This document shows positions 6,695 through 13,771 of a stretch of 13,771 nt of DNA, piece after piece. The DNA is taken from NCBI GenBank assembly GCA_002179805.1, contig NAVB01001527.1:1-13771 (forward strand), read 5' to 3'. The position numbers were made by a program, and so were the translations under genes. The stretch's first letter is position 1. Each line of letters starts with the position of its first letter. The notes under the pieces were generated by a model that did not search any database, was not told the DNA's origin, and saw only the letters and a list, made by a program, of their open reading frames with translations. This DNA comes from Acanthamoeba lenticulata. Taxonomy: Eukaryota > Discosea > Longamoebia > Acanthamoebidae.

Positions 6695-8108
6695 ATGGAT
6701 CTTCTCTTGGCTGGCTATGGCAGCAGCGACGATGAAGATGAAACACAAAAGGAGGAGGAGGTGCCAGCAGAAGCAACAAGGTGCGGTTTATGATTCTCAT
6801 CGCAACTGATGCGGCAGCTCACCCAAAGTGTCTCACGTTGTAATTTTCATCTTGCAGTGCGCCAACAAAGTCTTCAACACTTTTCTCGAAGCTGCCACCT
6901 CCTGCTTCTTCAGCCTCCTCTCTCTTCTCTCGCCTGCCTGCCCCCTCGGCCTCCTCAACGGCCAAATCTGCTGCCGGTGGGGAAGGAGCCATGAAGGGTG
7001 GCAAGCGTACGGTCTCCCTCATGCTGCCCATCCCGAAGGAGGCCTTGCGTGACGACTATGAAGACGAATTCATGCGCTCTAACGGGCCAGCCCTGCCCGA
7101 GGCGCCCAAGGCCACCGGTCTCTCGGCCCTTCTCCCGGCACCCAAGAACCCCAATCCGACCAAGCGTCCGCGCCTGGCGCCACCCAGCGTCACTCGCCGC
7201 CAGGCCGAGGGCGACGCTGACAAGCCAGCCACGCCCAGCGTCGCCACGACAACCACCAAACCCAGCACCGAGACAGCTGCCTCGCGGCCCGCCACTACTG
7301 CCACCGCTGCTGCTGCAGCGAGCACCGCCAGCCGTGCTCCGGCACGTTCGCTCCGTGCTTTGGCGCCACAGCCTTCAGCGCCCGCGCCAGCGCCAGCACC
7401 GGCGCCGGTGCCTGCCGCCACTGCAGACCCGTACGCCGGGCCTGAGGCCTACCAACATGGCCAGTACTACGACCAACAGCAGCAACAGTATTACTACGGC
7501 CAAGATCCCAGCGGGGCGTACGGATACGCCGGCTATGAGCAGGCCGGCTACGGTTACGCTCAACAGCAGCCACAGGAGGCACCGCAGTACCTGCCACAGG
7601 ACCTGCCTGAGCCGCCACCAGAGGTAAGCCAAAACATCAAAATACACAAAATACACAAAAAAAGAAGTGAAATGACTGATGGTGCTTCTGTGTTGGATGG
7701 TGCAGTTCACGCGCGAGTGGGAGCACTTGGCGCGGGGTGCCAAGATCGTGGATGTGAGCCAGGCCCAGATCACCGACACCAGCGGGTGGAGCAAGGAGTT
7801 CATCCAGCAGAACCTGGCCAAGGCGTCCTCTGTACGATCGCTCCTCCTCGTTCATTATTGTGCATGTCTTATCATCATGATCATAATCATGATCATCGCC
7901 ATCGATCTTACTTGGCCTCATCATCTGGCGACGTCTCGTGCTACAACAGGGCGTCTCAGCCAAGGACCGGCCAGGCGGCATGCAGCGGCGCAAGCATCAG
8001 ATCACGTCGTTGGCGTTCGAAGCCAAGCAGCGCGAGCTCGAGCTCCTCAACCAGCGCGCCACCGCCCAACGCACCAAGTCCGAGACGTGGGGTAAATACG
8101 GTTGGTAG
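6695..8108 (+). CDS. PRCC: PRCC homologue (proline-rich nuclear protein, MAD2B-interacting family), 4 exons, 378 aa
   Basis: Homologue of animal PRCC, a nuclear protein linked to pre-mRNA splicing and to MAD2L2. Exons: 6695-6780, 6858-7623, 7706-7831, 7950-8108; introns 77, 82 and 118 nt, GT-AG, total 1137 nt. The N-terminus AGYGSSDDEDE matches the family's short acidic start. ATGLSALLPAPKN (114-126) is the conserved TGLSxLLP-PKN core, followed by Thr/Ala/Pro-rich sequence including an Ala-Pro run. Residues about 221-277 are Tyr/Gln/Gly-rich. The C-terminus, after the last intron, is the best-conserved block: QRRKHQITSLAFEAKQREL and then a basic stretch ending WGKYGW, where animal PRCC ends in KYGF. 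The first intron is needed to join the acidic start to LFSKLPPP. It is divergent from H15-WWE and convergent with OTU1, 168 bp apart. Identification rests on three separate conserved blocks. Confidence 0.9.
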
Positions 8109-8276
8109 TGTGTCGTGTGCCTTGTGTCTGTGTGTTTGTATGCCCTCCCCGCCTTCTTCCTCTTCTACTTTCGGCACAAATCCTCTTCAAACGCAAACAC
8201 CCAAGCACGTCTGGTCTTGTTCGCTACTTCTTGATGCTGTACAATTTAGAGGGGGGGGGGAGAGGAGCGGGCGGCA
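8109..8276. other. Short convergent 3' gap between PRCC and OTU1, with a G10 run
   Basis: These 168 bp hold both 3' UTRs and are GT- then CT-rich, with ten consecutive G at 8251-8260. No AATAAA is obvious on either strand. The two transcripts probably overlap or end very close together. Confidence 0.4.
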
Positions 8277-9682
8277 TCACTTCTTTTCGGTAAAGTTGGT
8301 GTGACCCGTCGCCATGGCGTGCTCCGTGGCGCCCTTCTCGCCGACCAGCACTACACAGAAAGAGAGGAAGTGGATGTGTCAAGACCTGAGGAGGCAGAAA
8401 GAAAAAATGACGTAACGAACCGGCTTGGCAGTCGCCGCAGAGGAGGCGGAAGGAGCCGGTGTCCGTGTAGAGGTGTTGCGCGTTGAAGCCGCGCACGAGG
8501 GTGAGCGCCTCGCGCTGGACGTAGGCGTCGTGCGGCGCAAAGACGGTCATGTCAAAGTCCTCCGGCCCATCTGGCACAAAGTTGAGGCCGAACGCGTCGT
8601 AGTGGAGGCCGTCGTAGACCAGGAACACGCGCTGCTTGTAGCCCTTGCTCTCACCTGTCGACCATCAACCCTCCATAGTCAGCCACCGTTCACGTTGCCA
8701 TGCAATTCAATGTTGCTCTACCGTAGCAGTCCATCCGGGTAGAGGCCACGTCAAAGGCAGCGATCTCGGTCTGGTAGTGGTCGGCGAGGATGGCCAGCTC
8801 GATGGCGCCGCCCCACGACTTGGGCTGCACGATCCACTGAGCATATTCGGCGTTGGGTCGGCCCAGGTACACCTCCGAGAAGGTCTCTGGATCTGCTCAC
8901 AGGCGGGCGGTGAGAGGTGTCCTCGACTCGAACAGGCGAGGCGTGTACCGGCGCGAACGATGTCGGCGATGAGTTGGCGGAGGGCGCTAGCCTTGCTGCG
9001 CGAGTGGCCCTCGAGCACATACCTATGGTGTCGTTGCCTCCCCCCGGGGCCTACAGGTGAGCACGCGCTCCTGTGCACGACGGTGTACGTTGCGGCTGGC
9101 GCACCCAACGGCGTTGAAGAGGCAGCTGTTGTCGTCGGGCATGACGCGTCGGATCACGATGCCCTCGTTGTTCAGCGGTGGCGCATCCCTAGGCGGCTCT
9201 GGTCGACGTACAGCGGACGCTGCTGGCGGAGTAGATCCGCCAGTGTTAGACGTTTCAGCTGGCGTGGCGGGCAGAGGCGCCTGCGCGGCGGCCGGTGGTG
9301 GCGTCGAGAGGGGCGTGGGCGATCGCTCGGCGGTGACGGTGTCGCCGTTGGTCAGGAGGGCCGGGAACACGAGGGCGGACTCGTCGCTCTCTTGTAGCAG
9401 CTTCGGTGGATAACCCGCCTTTACTGCAGCCTAGTGGTGAGCGCCTGCGGCATAGGTTTTGTGGGAACAGGAAGACGCACGCAAAAGGTGTGTAACGGGA
9501 ATGGTGGTGACTTGGGCGAGGGCTTGCTTGAAGGCTCCCCATCGTATGTCCGCAGGCATGTCCCGCACGTTTTTCACCCCGTCGCTACTTCTCACACGCA
9601 AATTCTGATTGTAGACCCCACTCACATGAGCATTTGATGCAACTTTCGTCTTACGGGAGCAGTGCATCGGCCAGCGTACCAT
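8277..9682 (-). CDS. YOD1: OTU1/YOD1-type deubiquitinase, 6 exons, 354 aa
   Basis: OTU cysteine protease of the OTU1/YOD1 family, which trims ubiquitin chains with p97/Cdc48 in ER-associated degradation. Exons: 9682-9497, 9430-9105, 9022-8949, 8892-8722, 8654-8421, 8350-8277; introns are GT-AG, 56-82 nt, total 1065 nt. A UBX-like N-terminus begins at NLRVRSSDGVKNV (27 on) and includes VKAGYPPKLL. A Pro/Ala/Thr-rich linker follows (about 97-147). The OTU domain has VMPDDNSCLFNAVG with Asp162 and catalytic Cys165, then YVLEGHSRSKASALRQLIAD, WGGAIELAILADHY and LVYDGLHYD with catalytic His270. The C-terminus is a C2H2 finger (C325, C328, H341, H347) ending GHTNFTEKK. This matches the YOD1 module order exactly. 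The weak point is the start: the ATG at 9682 adds 26 unmatched residues before NLRVRS, and an unseen upstream exon spliced at the CAG before it is possible. Confidence 0.92.
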
Positions 9683-9951
9683 CTCGTTGTTACAGTTTAC
9701 GTGTTTTCATTTTTTTCATGTTGTCCTTTTTCGCATTTTCTTTATGGCGCAGAAGGAAAACGATTATTTTTCTTTTGTCTGTGTCTGTTCGCGTCACGGG
9801 TGGAGTACCTCAAAGAGCAAGGCGAAGCGTCGGAGGGAAACAGCTGAAATGGAGACCGCTTCGCCCATTGGGTGCTGTCCTTGTCTCATCCAAACAAACG
9901 GACCTCCACTGAGGGGCTCATTTTCCTAGCGCGCCACCAAAGCGAAGAGCC
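9683..9951. promoter_or_regulatory. Divergent intergenic region between OTU1 and the HEHH-repeat gene
   Basis: 269 bp between divergent starts. T-rich stretches (about 9700-9780) lie near OTU1 and a GC-rich 5' leader lies before the 9952 ATG. No recognisable core promoter element was seen. Part of this DNA may be a non-coding or coding first exon of OTU1. Confidence 0.3.
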
Positions 9952-10722
9952 ATGTCGACCGTGTTGCCTCGCGTGAACACTGAGGAGGTGCAGACGCTGA
10001 TCCACGACCCACCTACGGTGGTCAGAAAAGAAGTGGTGGAGCACCCTGAAACCGTGCTTCACGAACATCACGTCCAGCCGGTCATCCACGAGACCGAACG
10101 CCACGTGCAGCCTGTCTTCAAGAAGGAGATCACCACCGAGCATCCGGTTGTTCATCGAGAAGTGGTAATTGAAGAGCTCCCAGTTGAGGTCAACACGACC
10201 ATCGCGACCGCGCCTGCCGTCTCTCGTGCGGCAGCTGTCCCGCACCGTGCCCCCGCCACGATGATCGTGGAAGACCCGCCAGTTGTACACAAGAAAGTGG
10301 TACATGAGCACCCGGAGGTGGTGCACCACGAACATCACATTCAACCGATCATCGAAGAAACGCAGCGTCTTATCGAGCCCGTTCACGTCACCGAAGTGAC
10401 AGCAGAATACCCCGTGACGAAACGGGTTCTCTCTCCTCATCTTGTTCTTCTTGTGCCTTATTCCCTGCTCTCTCACACCACTATATCACAGGAAGTGGTT
10501 ATAACCAAGCCTCCCATGGAAGCTAGAGCACATCTCGCTGGTCCTGAGCATCAACACCACCATGCAACCCTGGGTCAGAAGCTGAAGGGCACCATGAACC
10601 AGTTTGTTGGGTCGATCACGGGAAACGAAGCCCGTCGTGAACGAGGCAAATTGCTCAAGCAGGGCATTGACGTACACCCAACTCAGACCACCGCACAAAC
10701 CTCTCGCCAGACCATCACCTGA
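9952..10722 (+). CDS. HEHH/QP two-repeat protein with CsbD-like C-terminal segment, 2 exons, 234 aa
   Basis: Exons 9952-10425 and 10492-10722 flank a 66-nt GT-AG intron. The protein has no signal peptide or membrane segment and is hydrophilic and His/Glu/Val-rich. Residues 19-79 and 108-168 are two copies of one repeat, offset by 89 residues. Shared blocks are DPPxV..K.VVxEHPE, HEHHxQPxIxETxR, a mid QPV/EPV, and an EVVI block. An Ala-rich spacer (84-103) separates them. The C-terminal KLKGTMNQFVGSITGNEARR and the Gly-Lys-rich residues after it resemble CsbD-like or hydrophilin-type stress proteins. Similar His/Gln-Pro repeats occur in fungal proteins annotated as allergen-like, of unclear function. 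Repetition and intron are seen directly; a stress-protective role is inference. The intron is a multiple of three and stop-free, so a 256-aa retained form is possible. Confidence 0.8.
   Translation: MSTVLPRVNTEEVQTLIHDPPTVVRKEVVEHPETVLHEHHVQPVIHETERHVQPVFKKEITTEHPVVHREVVIEELPVEVNTTIATAPAVSRAAAVPHRAPATMIVEDPPVVHKKVVHEHPEVVHHEHHIQPIIEETQRLIEPVHVTEVTAEYPVTKRVLSPHLVLLVPYSLLSHTTISQEVVITKPPMEARAHLAGPEHQHHHATLGQKLKGTMNQFVGSITGNEARRERGKLLKQGIDVHPTQTTAQTSRQTIT
10006..10521 (+). repeat. Internal tandem duplication of about 61 residues in the HEHH gene
   Basis: Repeat A covers codons 19-79 (10006-10188) and repeat B codons 108-168 (10273-10521, including the intron). Alignment is colinear without gaps. 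The intron falls after Arg158 in repeat B; the matching Arg69-Glu70 junction in repeat A has none. Confidence 0.8.
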
Positions 10723-11044
10723 GAACAGAAAGGCACAGGAGATGGAGCGCTGTGTCTCAAGAATGCAAAATATGCAATACATTGCTGAGATAACCCATAG
10801 AAACAATAATTAACGGCGAGAGTGCCAAGGAAGGGGACCCAAACAGAGCTTGTTGAGGTGAAGGGCCCCAAACACGGTGAGGCCTCGCGGAGGCGAGAAC
10901 CACTTGCGTAAACGGATTTTGACCACCCCACTTTCAAGTGTGGCGGGCCTCCACATCAGCAACCAGGCATAAAATAAGTTCTTACAAGAACGCCTAAATT
11001 CGTTTCCCTGCCAAGGCAGCGTAGTGCTGTATCCATTTGGTAAA
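10723..11044. promoter_or_regulatory. Intergenic region: HEHH gene 3' UTR and RhoGEF promoter
   Basis: 322 bp between tandem plus-strand genes. It contains GCATAAAAT at 10967-10975, a TATA-like sequence 70-78 bp before the RhoGEF ATG that is shared with the Xpt upstream region. It also holds short inverted repeats: GCCTC-GCG-GAGGC (10882-10894), CACTT-TC-AAGTG (10929-10940) and GTTCTT-AC-AAGAAC (10978-10991). No tRNA or ORF was found. Confidence 0.4.
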
Positions 11045-13758
11045 ATGAGTGAGTCTCCAGGCCAGGTACAACTTCTTCTTCATCCTTTCACCTTAATGCG
11101 TCTTACTGAATGGACTCCTCCCTAAATTACGGCACCATCTGAACTTCCCCTTTATTGGCGATTTTTCACTGCATTTTGATCTCTTCTTAATGCAAAAACC
11201 TCTCTTCTCTCCATCTTGCTCTGTCCCCCCCCCCCCTCCAACACAGTTTGCTGCAGATTCCCAATCTAGCGATGGCCGAATCAAGTCGATGACCCTCACT
11301 GGTGAAGCGCGCAGTCCGGCGCCCCCCGTCCCGCAACGCCCTAAGTCGGTGGTGGTGCCAGGCCCCAGCGTTAACACCCTTCGCATGAAGGCCCTCTTCG
11401 AGACTGGTGCCAGCACCACCTCAACCTCTACCATGACCCTCTCTTCACCGCTTTCTTCTACTTCATCATCCTCCTCCTCCTTTCCTTCCACGTCTTCGTC
11501 CACCTTCCCGCCACCAACGCCGGCCTCGTCCTCCACGACGGCGACCACAACGGCGACGGCCAAGAGCGTCCCGGTCGGCCGCATGAAGTCCTTCTTCGAG
11601 GAGAAAGCGCGCGAGCAGGAGCGAGACAGTCGTGGCGGCACCGAGCAGAAGCGGCAGGAACTCGCCCGACGGCAGGAGGAGAAACTCCTCAAGGACCGCG
11701 TCGAGCGGGAGTTCTTCGAGACCGAGGAGAGCTACTTCCGCAGTCTCGATATCGTCGTTGAGGTTCGAACCGCCTTACCACCTCATCTTCCCCTTCTTCA
11801 TGATGACGATCTTACTCAACGTTGGCTGTTGCCACACGAACCAGGTCTATGTCAAGCCCATGCGCGAGGCCAAGATCATCTCGCAGCAGGACATGGAAAC
11901 TATCTTCTCCAACATCGAGACCATCCACCAAATCCACCAGAGCCTCTACTTTGACCTCAAGCCTCTCTTTGAGACCGAGGCGCCGGTGCTTGTCCATTCC
12001 ACACACACACACTCTCTCTTCCCCAGATGCTTCCTTCTCCTTTTCCTCGGCTTACCTCGACTTTCCCCTCCAGGCCTCCCCGGATCAGGCGACTCCAACA
12101 CAGCCAGCGCCCGCGCCCAGCCCCTCGAGTACTGCGACCAAGTCGGACAGCAAGACCCAGAAGTCGTTGGGCGACCTTCTTCGCGCGTTCATTCATTTCT
12201 TCAAGATGTACACTGTCTACATCAACAGGTCCGTCGCCGCCTTCCTTCTTCTTCTCTTCCTCGTCTTCCTCCCGCTCTCGTGCGGCTGACCATCAATCGA
12301 TCGATCACCAGTTTTGATAACGCCAACAAGCGAGTGACGGAGCTCCAGAACTCGAGCAAAAAGTTTATGCAGTTCCTCAACGACTGCAAGGCACGGCCGG
12401 AATGCAAGAAACTCGACCTCGTCTCCTTCCTCATCATGGTACGCGCCCTTGCTGGCCAGCCACCACCGCACTACCGCTCCACTGACCGTCGTCTCTCATG
12501 TGCTATGTCGTGCTATGATGTGCAGCCCATCCAGCGGCTACCGCGCTACGAGCTGCTGCTGCGGGACATCCTGAGGCACACGTCGGACGCGAGCGAGCAC
12601 GCCAAGATCGAGCAGGTGTTCAACACCGTCGCCGAGGTCAACAAGCACGTCAACTCGGAGAAGGGCGCATCGATTCTGCGGGCGCGGCTGTACAAGCTGC
12701 AGGCGGCCGTCAAGCACCGAGTGGACATCTTCAGCCGGCCGGACCGACGGCTGCTGCGCGAGGGCGAGGCAGCCGTGCGCCGGGTCGAGCGCTCGAGCGA
12801 GCAGCAGGGCCAGCTCAGCGCGCGCCTGGTCGACGGCCTTGCCCTGTCGGCCCGCAAGTCGGACAAGAGCCTCTCGTCCGAGCGCCGCAGCACTGTCGTC
12901 GGCCTCGACAAGGACTCCTTCATGACGCCCCGCAAGGCTGACTTCAAACCGCAGTATTTCTTCCTCTTTGACGACTTCCTCCTCCAGGTCGTCAAGAAAT
13001 CCAAGGTTCGCCCCCTGTTCCCTCATACCGTGATCTTGATGTGCAGGACCAACAACAATCTCTTGTCTGTGCGCGCAGAGCGAGAAGTACACGTTCCGGG
13101 CCATGTACAACCTGCTCCACATCAGCGTCCTCGCCGTGCAGCAGGGCACGCCATCACGTACGTGGCATGAACTGGCGTGACGCTCATCACGCTGTTGTGG
13201 ATGGGTCGACTCACACGCCTTGTTGGGGGGGGGGATGACTGACTGAAGTGAGCTCGCCCGGGTCGGGAACAACCGCGCCGGTTCAGTCTCTGTTGTCGAG
13301 TGGGAGTCATGTGGTCTCGCCCGTGTCGTCGGCCCCGACCAACAGCAGCAGCCACCCGGTGACGCCCACGCGGAGCATGTCCCTCAAGAGCGTGGCCACC
13401 ACCGAGCCGCGGCCAAAATCGCCGGAGCTCACCATCGAGTGCGCGCCGGTCGTGGCCTCTAACGGCGTCGAGAGCGGCGACCACGAGTCGCTCGACTCGG
13501 CGGCAGCGGCGGCCGCGGCGGCGGCTGCGGCCGCGAGCGGGGAGGCCGAGGGCGAGGTGGTGGACGACCCCGAAGCCGAGCTCATGCTGCTCCTGCGGGA
13601 CCACAAGAGCAAGGACCTCCTCCACATCAAGTTCCGGTCCCCGCACGAGAAGGAGGACTGGCTCGAGCTCCTCCTTAACGCGAAAGAAGAAATGGGTACC
13701 TTCCTCTTGCCTTTCCCAGCAGAATTCTTCGTCTCTTCTCACAGATTGGCTGTTCTAA
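11045..13758 (+). CDS. RhoGEF (DH-PH) protein with an interrupted PH domain, 9 exons, 659 aa
   Basis: Predicted Dbl-family guanine-nucleotide exchange factor for Rho/Rac GTPases, acting at membranes and the actin cytoskeleton. Exons: 11045-11065, 11247-11762, 11845-11985, 12074-12228, 12312-12438, 12526-13005, 13079-13157, 13249-13695, 13745-13758; total 1980 nt. The N-terminus has APPVPQRPKS (SH3-ligand-like), Ser/Thr-rich sequence, two RMKxxFE motifs and a basic coiled stretch. The DH domain spans about 157-365: VEREFFETEESYFRSL, an inserted Pro/Ala/Ser segment (227-250), YTVYINSFDNANKRV and the signature helix FLIMPIQRLPRYELLLRDIL (317-336). The PH domain starts at RRLLREGEAAVRR (394 on), continues with YFFLFDDFLLQVVKKSK and YTFRAMYNLLHISVLAV, and after a roughly 100-residue insert with Ala12 ends LHIKFRSPHEKEDWLELLL with the invariant Trp. 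Exons 2-8 are firm. The 7-codon first exon and the 14-nt last exon (adding DWLF) are less certain. Confidence 0.88.
11225..11236. repeat. C12 homopolymer before the RhoGEF exon 2 acceptor
   Basis: Twelve C followed by TCCAACACAG at the intron 1 to exon 2 boundary. It forms the pyrimidine tract of that acceptor. Confidence 0.75.
13225..13234. repeat. G10 homopolymer in RhoGEF intron 7
   Basis: Ten G lie 14 nt before the acceptor at 13247-13248, where a pyrimidine tract would be expected. The acceptor is fixed by the frame of the downstream exon, but its context is poor. Confidence 0.65.
13500..13535 (+). repeat. Poly-alanine tract (12 Ala) in the RhoGEF PH insert
   Basis: Twelve Ala codons, mostly GCG with GCA, GCC and GCT mixed in, inside the low-complexity insert that interrupts the PH domain (residues 591-602). 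Confidence 0.8.
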
Positions 13759-13764
13759 AACAAA

Positions 13765-13770
13765 AATAAA
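13765..13770 (+). terminator. AATAAA downstream of the RhoGEF stop
   Basis: A canonical poly(A) hexamer 7 nt after the proposed TAA stop (13756-13758), at the right edge of the window. It supports the gene ending here rather than continuing outside. Confidence 0.4.
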
Positions 13771-13771
13771 C

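Noticed and set aside
8645..9397. 250-aa plus-strand open frame
   Set aside because: It lies antisense over OTU1 exons and introns and shows no recognisable domain, while the minus strand encodes the OTU active site.
5201..9682. A PAR/ubiquitin gene cluster formed by H15-WWE and OTU1
   Set aside because: Eukaryotic neighbours are separately transcribed and PRCC lies between them, so adjacency alone is not evidence of one system.
11632..13170. 512-aa continuous frame across several RhoGEF exons
   Set aside because: It reads the wrong frame in exons 2 and 4 and runs through introns. Only the spliced model gives continuous DH-PH homology.
1..13771. CRISPR arrays, insertion sequences, retroelements, attachment sites or viral genes
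   Set aside because: No regularly spaced repeats, terminal repeats, or transposase, reverse transcriptase or capsid-like motifs were seen in any frame.

Overview
This is a stretch of eukaryotic nuclear genome, probably from an amoebozoan and most like Acanthamoeba. That placement is inferred from several traits: every multi-exon gene is cut by short GT-AG introns (49-181 nt, 30 in total), coding exons are strongly G/C at third codon positions, genes are packed a few hundred bases apart on both strands, and proteins carry long Ser, Thr, Ala or Pro/Ala low-complexity inserts. No operon, CRISPR array, tRNA, rRNA, transposon or virus-derived gene was seen. Gene models were built by hand: family conservation set the reading frame and GT-AG junctions had to preserve it. 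Every model closes as a whole number of codons.

Layout, left to right. (1) 317-3078, minus: a 703-aa DUF676-type (ROG1-like) serine lipase/esterase with 8 exons. (2) 3525-3749, plus: a one-exon 74-aa protein of unknown function. (3) 4008-4995, plus: a 198-aa bacterial-type xanthine phosphoribosyltransferase (Xpt) carrying five introns. (4) 5201-6277, minus: a 326-aa protein joining a linker-histone H15 domain, a Ser/Lys-rich linker and a C-terminal WWE domain. (5) 6695-8108, plus: a 378-aa PRCC homologue. (6) 8277-9682, minus: a 354-aa OTU1/YOD1 deubiquitinase with UBX-like, OTU and C2H2 zinc-finger modules. (7) 9952-10722, plus: a 234-aa protein with two long His/Glu/Val-rich repeats and a CsbD-like tail. 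(8) 11045-13758, plus: a 659-aa RhoGEF (DH plus interrupted PH).

Three gene pairs are divergent and may share promoters (3079-3524, 6278-6694, 9683-9951). Two pairs converge with short 3' gaps (Xpt with H15-WWE, PRCC with OTU1). The genes do not form one pathway, as expected for a eukaryotic window. Their themes are lipid hydrolysis, purine salvage, chromatin and ADP-ribose reading, mRNA processing, ubiquitin removal in ER quality control, a possible stress protein, and Rho signalling.

The most unusual items are the H15-WWE fusion (a linker-histone fold tied to a domain known to bind poly-ADP-ribose or ubiquitin-system partners), the bacterial-type Xpt gene that now has introns, the two-repeat HEHH protein with an intron in only one repeat, and several introns that are a multiple of three long and free of stops. 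One of those would insert a Leu/Val membrane-like segment into the lipase if retained.
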